A DNA stretch of 64,000 nucleotides from Amycolatopsis nalaikhensis (GTDB lineage Bacteria > Actinomycetota > Actinomycetes > Mycobacteriales > Pseudonocardiaceae), in the NCBI RefSeq assembly GCF_030264295.1, contig NZ_CP127173.1, positions 8,315,501 through 8,379,500 of the forward strand. The letters run 5' to 3'. Positions 33,298 to 41,786 of this stretch are shown here, one piece after another. How positions within the stretch are numbered: the first letter of the stretch is position 1; each line of letters opens with the position of its first letter. The notes under the pieces were generated by a model. It was given only the letters and a program-made list of their open reading frames with translations. It was not told the origin of the DNA and did no database searches. A program made the position numbers and the translations under genes.

Positions 33298-35520
33298 TCA
33301 GGTGCCGTAGCGGGCCTTGACGATCGACGGCGTGTCGAGGTTGTGGCCGGCGTCCATGCTCTGCGCCAGCCGCAGGTACTGGCCCTCGGCCCACATCAGC
33401 GGGCCCGCGCTGCCGGTCGGGCGGCCCAGCCCGAAGCAGCCGACGTCGCCGCGGTCCCAGACCTGCTCGGGCACGAAGTAGCCGTCGTTGGCCGAGTCCG
33501 CCATGGACTTGAGGTAGACCGCGGCCGAGCGGCCGTTGGCCAGCTCGTACTGGCCGCGCTCCCCCGACAGCACCGGCCACAGCCGCCCGAAGCGCTGGCT
33601 GCCGTTGGCGGGCCAGCCACTGCAGTTCGCGGTGCTTTCGCCGTAGTTGTCGTGCGGGTAGCGGTGGAAGTAGACGTCGCCGTTGGGCAGCGTCACCTGC
33701 ATCGGCGCGTTGCCGTCGTAGGCCGCCGCCGTCGGCGCGACCGAGTTCGCGATCGTGGCGTCGCCCGCCGGCCGGATGCCGAGGCGCACCAAGTCGAGGA
33801 ACCCGAAGTCGGTGACGTCGCGTTCGTAGAAGCAGCCTTCGTCGAAGCAGATCGTGCCGGTGTCGTTCGGGTTGCCGCTACGGTCCAGGCGTTCGTAGTA
33901 CGTGTGGCCACCCCAGTAGCCCGACGTCGTCACGGTCCACCCTGCCAGCGAGGTGCGCCAGCTGTCCGCTGTGGACTCCCACGACGTCGCGCTCGCGGTG
34001 TCGCCGTTGGTTCGCGCGATGGCGCCCGCGGCGATGAGCCCGGCGATCTCGGCGGCCACCGACGACGGCGACTTGCCGTACTGCTCCTCCCAGCGTTCGG
34101 TCGTGTCCGGGCCGGTGGCGACGATGTGGTTCGCCGTCGTCTTGATCTTCGTGTACGTCGACGCGTCGGTGAGGCCGGTCAGCCAGGCCAGGAGGATCGC
34201 GTCGGCGTCCTGGTCCAGCTGTTCGCAGCAGCCGAGTTGCTGGGCGCTCGCCCCGGCGACCCCGGATACCGGGCTGTACCGCGGGAAAGAACCGGCTGGA
34301 TAGGTCGTCCCGTCGCCCGCCGTGGGGCTGCCGATCCATTGTGAGTTCCAGAGGAACTGGGCCATGCGCTTGGCCTGCGCCGGGTCTCCGGCGGCCAGGA
34401 GGCCCGTCGCCTGCTGGTAGAGGTCTCGGCCCCAGACTCGGTGGTAGCCGTCGTTGAGGTGGTCGCCGTTGGTGAAGTCGCCCCACGGTGTGGCCAGCCC
34501 GGCCACGCTCGCGCCCGGGTGTTGCTTGTCCTCCGCGGTCTTCAGTGCCATTGCCGCGACGTAGTAGGCGCGGCGGCGTTGCGTGTCGCCGGAGACGCTG
34601 TTCGGAGCGGGTTTCAGGCTTCCGATGTAGGAGTTCCAGCCGCTGCGGTAGGAGCTGGCGACGCTGGTGAAGCCGCTGCTCAGCGACCCGCTCGCGGCCG
34701 AGGTTGCTGCCGCGGCCGTGCCGCCGTAGCCGAGGGCGACCGTGAACGTCGTGTCCGCGCCGACCGGGATCTGTCCACACTGGACCACGTTGCCCGTGCC
34801 GGAGATGTTGTCGAACTGGTTGTTCAGGTTCTTGTCCGCGCGAAGGTCCACCAGGCAGTCGCTCGCCGCGCCGGTGTAGCCGTTGTCGTGTGCCGTGAAG
34901 CCGGTTGAGACTCGCAGTGCCGAGACGACCGTGGTCGCCGTTCCGCCGAACAGCGTCTCCGTGCCGCTGGCCAGGAGCCCGCTGCCGTCCCACCACGCGT
35001 TGTCGTTCGCTCCGCCGCCCGCCATCGACGGGTTGGCCAGGAGGTAGAGGCGGTAGGTTCCGCCGTCCAGGGATTGGAAGCGGGTGTTCGTGACCAGGGT
35101 TGCTCGGGACGGGTCCGTCACGTAGTTCGTCGTGATCCGGTACTTGCCACTCTTGGCCGTGTTCGTGACCGTGTACTGGAGTGCCTTCTCGTCCGGCATG
35201 GTCACTACGTGGTTCGTCGCGTCGCGCTCGAGATCCACGAACGTACTGCCGTCCGTGACCACGAACTGCATGTCCTGCATGTTCGCCACGTCGGCTCGGG
35301 GGTAGAAGACCTCCGATGTGACGCCGTTGGCGACCGTGAACCACACCGGGCTGGTCGTGGTTGTCGACGTGCCCAAAGCTGACTTGTTGCCCGTTGCCCA
35401 GGATGCTCCGCCGCCGCAGCAGTCCGTTGCCGTGCCGCTCGCCAGGGCTGTTCCCGGTAGTGCTCCGGCTAGGAGGACTCCCGCTCCCGCGCAGGCCAGG
35501 ACTGCTTTCCACCTGATCAT
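33298..35520 (-). CDS. Secreted glucoamylase-like GH15 enzyme
   Basis: 740 residues from ATG 35520, which has GGAGG seven bases upstream. A Sec signal peptide (MIRWKAVLACAGAGVLLAGA, cleavage after TALA) is followed by a Ser/Thr-rich start, a beta-sandwich domain (about 40-300), and the (alpha/alpha)6 GH15 barrel. Glucoamylase landmarks: NDGYHRVWGRDLYQQATGLL, the catalytic-acid region ERWEEQYGKSPSSVAAEIAG, and the second acid in WPVLSGERGQYEL. It releases glucose from the non-reducing ends of starch or dextrins outside the cell. The Cys-rich DCCGGG and QLGCCEQLDQDAD parts suggest disulfides. It is a single gene with a strong palindrome before it. Confidence 0.92.
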   Translation of the reverse strand: MIRWKAVLACAGAGVLLAGALPGTALASGTATDCCGGGASWATGNKSALGTSTTTTSPVWFTVANGVTSEVFYPRADVANMQDMQFVVTDGSTFVDLERDATNHVVTMPDEKALQYTVTNTAKSGKYRITTNYVTDPSRATLVTNTRFQSLDGGTYRLYLLANPSMAGGGANDNAWWDGSGLLASGTETLFGGTATTVVSALRVSTGFTAHDNGYTGAASDCLVDLRADKNLNNQFDNISGTGNVVQCGQIPVGADTTFTVALGYGGTAAAATSAASGSLSSGFTSVASSYRSGWNSYIGSLKPAPNSVSGDTQRRRAYYVAAMALKTAEDKQHPGASVAGLATPWGDFTNGDHLNDGYHRVWGRDLYQQATGLLAAGDPAQAKRMAQFLWNSQWIGSPTAGDGTTYPAGSFPRYSPVSGVAGASAQQLGCCEQLDQDADAILLAWLTGLTDASTYTKIKTTANHIVATGPDTTERWEEQYGKSPSSVAAEIAGLIAAGAIARTNGDTASATSWESTADSWRTSLAGWTVTTSGYWGGHTYYERLDRSGNPNDTGTICFDEGCFYERDVTDFGFLDLVRLGIRPAGDATIANSVAPTAAAYDGNAPMQVTLPNGDVYFHRYPHDNYGESTANCSGWPANGSQRFGRLWPVLSGERGQYELANGRSAAVYLKSMADSANDGYFVPEQVWDRGDVGCFGLGRPTGSAGPLMWAEGQYLRLAQSMDAGHNLDTPSIVKARYGT

Positions 35521-35546
35521 CTCGGACCTCCGACGGCGTTGTCGCT

Positions 35547-35573
35547 CAATATGTTGTGGGTCGCAACATATTG
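35547..35573 (-). promoter_or_regulatory. Palindrome CAATATGTTG-N7-CAACATATTG upstream of glucoamylase
   Basis: A perfect 10-bp inverted repeat with a 7-base spacer, starting 27 bases before the glucoamylase ATG. It is AT-rich against a GC-rich background. It is probably the operator of a carbohydrate repressor (LacI/MalR or ROK type), and its half-sites could overlap the -10 region. No regulator gene is adjacent. Confidence 0.65.
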
Positions 35574-35668
35574 GGCGATGTTCCGATGACAGGCAATGTC
35601 CGATCGGGCTGGATCGATTCAGCCTTCGACCGGTCGGCGCAGCGTTGCTATCCCCGGGCGCCGCCGGG

Positions 35669-36832
35669 TCAGAGGCTCTTGAGGACCGAGAGGTCACCGA
35701 CCGCCGCGCGCAGCCGCGCCTGCGTGTCCACCATCCACCGCAGCACCTCCGCCCAATGGTCTTCGTCGGTGATGGCGGGCCGGAGCAGACGCGCCTCGAT
35801 CCGGCAGCCGATGTTCTTGGGCAGATCGTCGAAGATCAGGTTCTCACCGAACCGATCCATAATCTCTTCGCGCCGATTTGCGAGCGCCTGCCAGCGTCGG
35901 GAGTTGAGTGCGCCGTCGGGGTCGCCGAAGTAGAGCTCCGAGCGGCAGCCGAACTTCGAAAACGACACCACCCAGTTCACGCCGCCGATTCCGGATGGCA
36001 TCTGGAACCAGTTCACCGTCGGCGGGGCCGCTTTGCTCCACCCGCGCTCCTTGGCGATCGGGGCGAATCGGGACCAGAACTTCTGGTAGAGCGCGGACTT
36101 GGCCGTCCCAGTGACGGCCGGGGTGAGATCGTCTTCACCGGACTGTTCCGGCATCGCCGGGGGCGGTCCGATGACGCGGATGATCGCACTGGCCACCAGG
36201 TGAATGGCGTCGACCGCCTCCGAAGCCTCGGCGGCCGTGATCGGCCGCTTCGCGTCCGTCCGCTCCGGGTCTCGATCGGCCTCGTGCGCGATCTTGTTCC
36301 GCCGATTGACGATCTGTTGCAGCATCTCCTGGACCTGCGTCTGCGAGACGGCCTGCTCACGATCGCGGCTGATCCACCCGGCGACGGACTGCCACAACGA
36401 GACGTCGCTGACGTGGCTCAACGCGTCTTTGATCTTGTCCGGTGCTTGGAAGGACTGCCACCCGAACTGATCTCGCAGGTACGCGGCGAAGGCCGTGGGC
36501 AGGTTCTCGGGCTCGCGGCGGACACCCTCGAACAAGGTGAGCGGGATACGTAGCTTCAAGAACTTCTTCGGGGGACTTTGCTCCGACATGGTGATCGCGA
36601 ACCCGAGCGCACGGTCGTACAGTTCGCGGTGAACCCAATGATCCAAGGCCGAAACCGCCTGAACCCACGCCGCGCGGTACAAGTCCGCGACATCGAACGC
36701 CCCGACCTGGAGTCGTTGCAGGTGCCGGCCGCCGCTGATCAAATCCCTGGCGTAGTCGAGGTTGCTCTGGAACTCGACGAAGCCTCCCGTTGTCCAATTC
36801 GGCGAGTCCGCGGTCTCGGAAGAATCCACCAT
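35669..36832 (-). CDS. HEPN (RiboL-PSP-HEPN-like) plus DUF4268 protein
   Basis: 387 residues. The helical N-terminal region (LYRAAWVQAVSALDHWVHRE ... QQIVNRRNKIAHEADRDP) resembles RiboL-PSP-HEPN domains and carries the HEPN RNase motif R-x4-H as R178...H183. The C-terminal part (KFWSRFAPIAKERGW ... CRSELYFGDPDGALN ... IMDRFGENLIFDDLP) fits DUF4268, a nuclease-fold-associated domain common in restriction and defence proteins. The GC content is visibly lower than in the neighbours, suggesting acquisition. It has no partner gene: downstream is glucoamylase on the same strand, upstream a TetR regulator. A role as a stand-alone abortive-infection or RNA-cleaving effector is an inference. Confidence 0.75.
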   Translation of the reverse strand: MVDSSETADSPNWTTGGFVEFQSNLDYARDLISGGRHLQRLQVGAFDVADLYRAAWVQAVSALDHWVHRELYDRALGFAITMSEQSPPKKFLKLRIPLTLFEGVRREPENLPTAFAAYLRDQFGWQSFQAPDKIKDALSHVSDVSLWQSVAGWISRDREQAVSQTQVQEMLQQIVNRRNKIAHEADRDPERTDAKRPITAAEASEAVDAIHLVASAIIRVIGPPPAMPEQSGEDDLTPAVTGTAKSALYQKFWSRFAPIAKERGWSKAAPPTVNWFQMPSGIGGVNWVVSFSKFGCRSELYFGDPDGALNSRRWQALANRREEIMDRFGENLIFDDLPKNIGCRIEARLLRPAITDEDHWAEVLRWMVDTQARLRAAVGDLSVLKSL

Positions 36833-36969
36833 CCGGACAGTATGACCGGGGCCGGGGAGTCACGGCCCGAGATCATTCGGACGGCTCACGTTTTACGCCA
36901 CCCCGAAGCCGGATTGTGACTACGGCTTCGTATCGGGGTTGCGGGGGGTCTGGGTTTCGTGGCCGATCT

Positions 36970-37665
36970 TTACGCGTCCGCTATGCGGTCCAGCCACTCC
37001 GCCAGCAGGACGCGCTCGGCCTCCGTGAGCGCCGTTGCCCCGTCCAGTCCCGCACGTAGGGCTATCGCTCGCTCCGGCAGGTCCGAGCCTGCCGGTTCCT
37101 CCGCTCCCGTGAGGATTCGCGCCAGCACCGTCTCTCGCGCCGTCGCCGACAGCTCGGCGTCGCGGTCCTCCTCCGGCGTCGCGATCAACGACAGCACCAC
37201 ACCCATCCCCGTCGAGTGGACCAGCCGTGCCGCGCGTTCCACACTCACCCGCAGGCGCCCGGCCGCCGCCACTCGCTCCACGATGCTTCGCAGCATCGCC
37301 TCCGCTTCGCGCGCCGCCGGGGAGGTTCGGCCTGGGCGGGCGTCTCCGTACATCAACACGTAGAACTCCGGGCGGGACAGGCCGAACTCCACGTGCAGGT
37401 CCCAGCCTCGGCGCAAGTCCTCCACCGGGTCGCCCGTCGACCCCAGCTCTCGCTTGCTCCTCAAGTACTCGTCGAACCCGTACGCCGCCACCGCGTCGAG
37501 CAGGCCGTCCTTGTCTCCGAACAGCCGGTACAACGCCGGTGGCTGGACTCCCGCCGCCGCGCTCACCGCGCGCGTTGACAGCCCGTCCCGACCCTCGGCC
37601 ACCAGGAGCGCCGCCGCCGCTTCGAGGATTCGCTCGCGGGTGTCCACCGCCGTCTTCGTTGCCAT
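36970..37665 (-). CDS. TetR-family transcriptional regulator
   Basis: 231 residues. The N-terminal HTH is clear (RERILEAAAALLVAEGRDGLSTRAVSAAAGVQPPALYRLFGDKDGL), with a C-terminal ligand domain of TetR_C type (EFYVLMYGDARPGRTS). ATG 37665 faces the aldo/keto reductase gene across 86 bases containing operator-like inverted repeats. The pair is a typical repressor and detoxifying-reductase unit, probably induced by a reactive carbonyl or quinone. Confidence 0.92.
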   Translation of the reverse strand: MATKTAVDTRERILEAAAALLVAEGRDGLSTRAVSAAAGVQPPALYRLFGDKDGLLDAVAAYGFDEYLRSKRELGSTGDPVEDLRRGWDLHVEFGLSRPEFYVLMYGDARPGRTSPAAREAEAMLRSIVERVAAAGRLRVSVERAARLVHSTGMGVVLSLIATPEEDRDAELSATARETVLARILTGAEEPAGSDLPERAIALRAGLDGATALTEAERVLLAEWLDRIADA

Positions 37666-37667
37666 GG

Positions 37668-37738
37668 TTCCGATGATAACAAAAGTTGGGTAGCAGGCGT
37701 TCGGTATCGATGATACGGTCAGATCAGTAACATCGGAA
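37668..37738. promoter_or_regulatory. Operator region between tetR-type gene and aldo/keto reductase
   Basis: TTCCGATGATAAC (37668-37680) and GTAACATCGGAA (37727-37738) form distant inverted half-sites, one beside each gene. GTATC-GAT-GATAC (37704-37716) is a perfect palindrome in the middle. This arrangement would let one TetR dimer repress both divergent promoters. Confidence 0.6.
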
Positions 37739-37751
37739 ACAGGGAGATGTC

Positions 37752-38747
37752 ATGCTTACCCGCACCCTCGGCCGGACCGGTCCGGCCGTCTCCGCCCTCG
37801 GCCTCGGACTCATGGGCATGTCCGACCTCTACGGCCCGGCCGACGACGCCGAATCGGTCGCGACCATCCACGCCGCCCTCGACGCGGGCGTCACCCTCCT
37901 CGACACCGGGGACTTCTACGGCATGGGCCACAACGAACTATTGCTGCGCGACGCCCTCCGCGGCCGCAACCGCGACCACGCCGTCATCAGCGTCAAGTTC
38001 GGCGCCCTGCGCGGCCCGGACGGCTCCTGGCTCGGCTACGACAGCCGCCCCGAGGCGATCAAGACCTTCCTCGCCTACACCCTCCGCCGCCTCGGCACCG
38101 ACCACGTCGACGTCTACCGGCCGTCCCGGCTCGACCCCGCCGTGCCGATCGAAGACCAGGTCGGGACCCTCGGCGAGCTGGTGAAGGCCGGGTACGTCCG
38201 GCACATCGGGCTCTCGGAGGTCGGCGCGGACACCCTGCGCCGGGCTGCCGCCGTCCACCCCATCTCCGACCTGCAGATCGAGTATTCGCTGCTCTCACGC
38301 GGAATCGAAGCCGAGATTCTGCCGACCGCCCGCGAGCTGGGCATCGGCGTCACCGCCTACGGCGTCCTCTCGCGGGGGCTGCTGAGCGGCCACTGGTCGC
38401 CGTCGCGGGAGCTGGCCGCGGGCGACTTCCGCGGCTACAGCCCGCGCTTCCGCGGCGAGAACCTCGACCGCAACCTCGCTCTCACCGACGCCCTGGCCAA
38501 GCTCGCCGCGGCGAAGGGCATCACCACCGCGCAGCTGGCCATCGCCTGGGTCGCCGCCCAGGGCGACGACGTTGTCCCGCTCGTCGGCGCCCGTACCCGC
38601 GCCCGGCTGGCCGAGTCCCTCGGCACCACCGACGTCGAACTGACCGACGCCGACCTGGCCGAGATCGAGGCCGCCGTCCCGGCCGGGGCCGCCGCGGGCG
38701 GCCGGTACGCCGACGCCCAGCTCGCCCACCTGGACAGCGAGAAGTAG
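37752..38747 (+). CDS. Aldo/keto reductase
   Basis: 331 residues, a TIM-barrel NADPH-dependent carbonyl reductase. Seen: LLDTGDFYGMGHNELLL (catalytic Asp and Tyr), VISVKFGALRG (Lys), LVKAGYVRHIGLSEV, and the C-terminal VPLVGARTRARLAESLG cofactor-binding segment. The position of the catalytic His in the usual YYQHRVDP motif reads VYRPSRLDP here, so the tetrad His is replaced. GGGAGATGTC precedes the ATG. It is divergent from and presumably repressed by the TetR protein. Its stop is one base from the convergent glycerate kinase stop. Confidence 0.9.
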   Translation: MLTRTLGRTGPAVSALGLGLMGMSDLYGPADDAESVATIHAALDAGVTLLDTGDFYGMGHNELLLRDALRGRNRDHAVISVKFGALRGPDGSWLGYDSRPEAIKTFLAYTLRRLGTDHVDVYRPSRLDPAVPIEDQVGTLGELVKAGYVRHIGLSEVGADTLRRAAAVHPISDLQIEYSLLSRGIEAEILPTARELGIGVTAYGVLSRGLLSGHWSPSRELAAGDFRGYSPRFRGENLDRNLALTDALAKLAAAKGITTAQLAIAWVAAQGDDVVPLVGARTRARLAESLGTTDVELTDADLAEIEAAVPAGAAAGGRYADAQLAHLDSEK

Positions 38748-38748
38748 G

Positions 38749-39849
38749 TCATGACCTGAGGTGGTCGACCGCGAGGCGGTGCGTGAGGCGGCGCAGCAGC
38801 GGCGCCGCCTCCGCCATGCACCGCGCCGGGTCCGGTTCCAAGTCCGTCAACGCGTACGCCGCCGCGATGCCCGCCTCCGCCAGCTCCCCTGTGGACAGCT
38901 GGCAGCGCCCGGACACCGCCACGCACGGGATTCCCTTGGCCGCCGCGACCCTGGCCACTCCGGCCGGGGCCTTGCCGGACAACGTCTGCCGGTCCAGTGA
39001 GCCCTCGCCCGTCACCACCAGCGCCGCCTCGGCCAAGGCGTCGTCGAAGCCCAGCAGGTCCAGCAGCAGCGTGATGCCCGGGCGCATCCGGGCGCCCAGC
39101 ACCGCCATCGCCGCGAAACCCACTCCCCCGGCTGCCCCGGCTCCTGGCCGCGACGCGAACTCCGGCCCGGCGATCGACGCCCACTGCCGCAACGCCGCGT
39201 CGAGCGTCTCGACGTCGTCCGGGGACGCGCCCTTCTGCGGGCCGTAGACAAACGCGGCACCGTTCGGCCCGAACAGCGGGTTGTCCACGTCGCTCGCCAG
39301 CTCGATGTCCACATCGGACAGTGAGAGGCCCGAAAGGTCCAGCGATGCCAACCGGGACAAGGCAAAACCGCCTCGCGGGAGTTCGTGCCCGGAACCGTCG
39401 AGGAGCCGGGCACCCAGCGCCGTCAGCATGCCCGCGCCGCCGTCCGTGCACGCGCTGCCGCCGACGCCCAGCACGATCCGGCGGCACCCCGCGCCCACGG
39501 CGGCCGCGATCACGTCGCCGGTGCCCGCGCTCGACGCCGTCAGCGGCTCGAGGCCGCCGGGCAGGCGGTGCAGGCCCGATGCCTCGGCCAACTCGACCAC
39601 CGCCGTGTCACCGCGGACCGCGTAGGACGCCATCACCAGCGCACCCGTCGGGCCGCGGGCCGGGACGCGCACCCGGCGGAACCCGGCGGTGACGGCCGCG
39701 TCGACCGTGCCGTCGCCGCCGTCGGCCACCGGGAGCGTCCGGACCTCGAGGCCCGGGTGGACGTCGGCGAGGCCCGAGGCCACCACCGACGCCACCTCGG
39801 CCGCGGTCAGCGACCCCTTGAACTTGTCCGGCGCGACCAGCACCTTCAC
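38749..39849 (-). CDS. glxK: Glycerate kinase (GarK/GlxK family)
   Basis: 366 residues, the normal length of class I (GK-I) glycerate kinases. Signature blocks: VLVAPDKFKGSLTAAEVA, VADGGDGTVDA, GVGGSACTDGGAGML, ASDVDNPLFGPNGAAFVYGPQKGA and VTGEGSLDRQTLSGKAPAGV. It phosphorylates D-glycerate with ATP to a phosphoglycerate (2-phosphoglycerate for characterised GK-I enzymes), the last step of the glyoxylate-to-glycerate route whose other enzymes lie at 46.3-49.7 kb. The GTG start overlaps the upstream stop as GTGA. It is the last gene of the purine-permease operon. Confidence 0.93.
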   Translation of the reverse strand: MKVLVAPDKFKGSLTAAEVASVVASGLADVHPGLEVRTLPVADGGDGTVDAAVTAGFRRVRVPARGPTGALVMASYAVRGDTAVVELAEASGLHRLPGGLEPLTASSAGTGDVIAAAVGAGCRRIVLGVGGSACTDGGAGMLTALGARLLDGSGHELPRGGFALSRLASLDLSGLSLSDVDIELASDVDNPLFGPNGAAFVYGPQKGASPDDVETLDAALRQWASIAGPEFASRPGAGAAGGVGFAAMAVLGARMRPGITLLLDLLGFDDALAEAALVVTGEGSLDRQTLSGKAPAGVARVAAAKGIPCVAVSGRCQLSTGELAEAGIAAAYALTDLEPDPARCMAEAAPLLRRLTHRLAVDHLRS

Positions 39850-40223
39850 GCGCTCGCCTTGTACGCCCGCCAGTCGCCGACCTCGGTGATGTCGCGCAGG
39901 GCGACGTGCGAGGTGTACGGCCGCCGCAGCAGCATCGCGAACGCCGAACTGCCGTCGGCCAGCTCGACCACGCCCAGCTCCAGCTCGTGAGGCTCGGCCG
40001 GGAGCACCTTGTCCCGCAGGTCGTCCAGCGAGACGTCGTATACCTCGCCGGTGACCGCCGCGCCGCCGTGCGATACCGGGTACAGCGCCGGGCACTGGTC
40101 GCCGACCGCGTAGAACCGGTACTTCGGCGCCGTCTCCGCCGTCCGCACGAACGGCGAGCCGTTCAACAGGTGGTGGAGGGGTTCGCCGCGCATGGCGCCG
40201 CCGTTGAAGAACATCAGGGTCAC
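39846..40223 (-). CDS. Stand-alone allophanate-hydrolase C-terminal-domain-like protein
   Basis: 125 residues with AGGAG about seven bases before the GTG. The fold resembles gamma-glutamylcyclotransferase (MTLMFFNGGAMRGEPLHHLL, YRFYAVGDQCPALYPV, EVYDVSLDDL), and the ending DITEVGDWRAYKA closely matches the C-terminal domain of AtzF-type allophanate hydrolases. In AtzF that domain acts on N-carboxybiuret beside an amidase. Here there is no amidase part. Between a purine permease and glycerate kinase it could work in ureide or urea-derived nitrogen breakdown, or be a GGCT-like enzyme of other specificity. It is coupled to glycerate kinase by a GTGA overlap. Confidence 0.75.
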   Translation of the reverse strand: MTLMFFNGGAMRGEPLHHLLNGSPFVRTAETAPKYRFYAVGDQCPALYPVSHGGAAVTGEVYDVSLDDLRDKVLPAEPHELELGVVELADGSSAFAMLLRRPYTSHVALRDITEVGDWRAYKASA

Positions 40224-40231
40224 CGCAACTC

Positions 40232-41677
40232 CTAACGGAAGAGGGCCTCGACGCCGTCCACGGCGAAGTACACCGCGAACACCAGCGCCAGCAGGGACAG
40301 CAGCCAGCCGGCCTCGCGCCACTTGCCGCGGCCGATCTTGATCAGCACGAACGCGATCAGGCCGGCACCGACGCCGTTGGTGATCGAATACGTGAACGGG
40401 ATCAACGCGGCGGTCAGGAACACCGGGATCGTGTAGTCCGGGTCGTGCCACGGGATGTTCCGGCACTGCGCGACCATCATGCCGCCGATGACCACCAGCG
40501 CGGGCGCCGCGGCCTGAGCCGGGACGACCCCGGCGAGCGGCGTGAACAGCAGCGTCCCGGCGAACAGCAGGCCGGTGACGACGCTCGCCAGCCCGGTCCG
40601 GGCGCCCTCCCCGACGCCGGCCGCGGACTCGAGGAACACCGTGTTCGGCGACGAGCCGGTGACGCCGCCCGCGATCGCGCCCGCGCCGTCGACCAGCAGG
40701 ATCCGGCCCATCCGCGGGACCTTGCCGTTCTTCGACAGCCCGGCCTCGTCGGAGACGCTGGTGATCGTGCCCATCGCGTCGAAGAAGCCGGACAGCACCA
40801 GGGTGAAGAGGAACACCGTGGCCGCGAGCGCGCCCGCCGAGGCGAAGCCGCCGAACAGGTCGATGTGGCCGAACAGCCCGAAGTCCGGCGCCGCCACGAC
40901 GTGGTCGGGCAGGGCCGGGGTGGTCAGGCCCCAGCCGCCGACGCCGAACCCCTCGTGCAGCACGACCGCGAACACCGTCGCCACCCCGATGCTGATCAGC
41001 ACCGCGCCCGGGACCTTGCGGGCCATCAGCACGATCATCAGCAGCAGACCGAAGCAGAACACCACGATCGGCCAGCCGTGCAGGTGCCCGCTCGCGCCGA
41101 GGCGCACCGGGACCGTGGTCTGCGCCGCGTCCGGCATCCGGGTCACGAACCCGGCGCTGACCAGCCCGACCAGGGCGATGTAGAGCCCGATCCCGACGGT
41201 GATCGCCATCTTGAGCGGCCGCGGGATGGCGTTCATGATCCGTTCGCGGACACCGCTGACGGCCATCAGCACGATGCACACGCCTTCGAGCACGACCAGC
41301 CCGAACGCCTGCGCCCACGTCATCGACGGCGCCATCTGGAAGGCGACGATGCCGTTGATGCCGAGCCCGGCGGCCAGCGCGAGGGGCGCGTTGCCGACGA
41401 GTCCCATGAGGACGGTCATCACCGCGGCCGCCAGCGCGGTCGCCGTGGTCACCTGGGCGGCCGAGAGCCGGGCGCCGGTGATGTCGGCGGAGGCGCCGAG
41501 GATGAGCGGGTTGAGCAGCACGATGTAGGCCATCGCGACGAACGTGGTGACGCCGCCGCGGACTTCGCGGCCGATCGTGCTCTGCCGGGCCCGCAGCTCG
41601 AACAGCTTGTCGAGCAGCGGCCGGCGTTGCGGGGGTACTTCGTCGACTACTGGGGTGGGGACTTCGGTCTGGGTCAT
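40232..41677 (-). CDS. Purine permease, AzgA/PbuG-type (NCS2 superfamily)
   Basis: 481 residues, about 12-14 TM segments. It has the AzgA-family start (REVRGGVTTFVAMAYIVLLNPLIL), AAGLGINGIVAFQ, the helix-break VFLFTLVLSGFFDAMGTITSVSDEAG in the transport core, and GSSPNTVFLESAAGVGEGARTGL. This matches proton-coupled adenine/guanine/hypoxanthine uptake proteins in the plasma membrane. It sits between guanine deaminase/xanthine dehydrogenase and the glycerate genes, so it likely feeds purine catabolism. A large nested inverted-repeat structure ends 16 bases before its ATG. Confidence 0.9.
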   Translation of the reverse strand: MTQTEVPTPVVDEVPPQRRPLLDKLFELRARQSTIGREVRGGVTTFVAMAYIVLLNPLILGASADITGARLSAAQVTTATALAAAVMTVLMGLVGNAPLALAAGLGINGIVAFQMAPSMTWAQAFGLVVLEGVCIVLMAVSGVRERIMNAIPRPLKMAITVGIGLYIALVGLVSAGFVTRMPDAAQTTVPVRLGASGHLHGWPIVVFCFGLLLMIVLMARKVPGAVLISIGVATVFAVVLHEGFGVGGWGLTTPALPDHVVAAPDFGLFGHIDLFGGFASAGALAATVFLFTLVLSGFFDAMGTITSVSDEAGLSKNGKVPRMGRILLVDGAGAIAGGVTGSSPNTVFLESAAGVGEGARTGLASVVTGLLFAGTLLFTPLAGVVPAQAAAPALVVIGGMMVAQCRNIPWHDPDYTIPVFLTAALIPFTYSITNGVGAGLIAFVLIKIGRGKWREAGWLLSLLALVFAVYFAVDGVEALFR

Positions 41678-41693
41678 GCGTCCTGCCCTTGCC

Positions 41694-41786
41694 GGTGAGG
41701 GTTATTCGGGCTAGCCCGGCGCAACGGACTTGCGCGTGCAACCCAACAGGGACTTTGCGCCGGGCGACGGCTGAATAATCCTCATC
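41694..41786 (-). promoter_or_regulatory. Nested inverted repeats: candidate cis-regulatory RNA or attenuator
   Basis: Outer arms GGTGAGGGTTATTC (41694-41707) and GAATAATCCTCATC (41773-41786) pair at 12 of 14 positions. A second pair, CCCGGCGCAA (41715-41724) with TTGCGCCGGG (41754-41763), is perfect and nested inside. The apical region holds a third small stem (TTGC-GCGT-GCAA, 41730-41741). In the transcript of the purine permease this would be a three-tier stem ending 16 bases before the start codon, next to the ribosome site. It fits no riboswitch consensus I know; a terminator/attenuator between guanine deaminase and permease is the alternative. Confidence 0.55.

Noticed and set aside
36833..36969. 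A partner (antitoxin) gene for the HEPN-DUF4268 protein in the gap upstream
   Set aside because: Only 137 bases lie between it and the TetR gene, and no plausible reading frame with a ribosome site is visible.
41694..41786. A known purine or other named riboswitch class
   Set aside because: None of the conserved loop sequences of the classes I remember can be placed in it. I kept it only as an unnamed structure.
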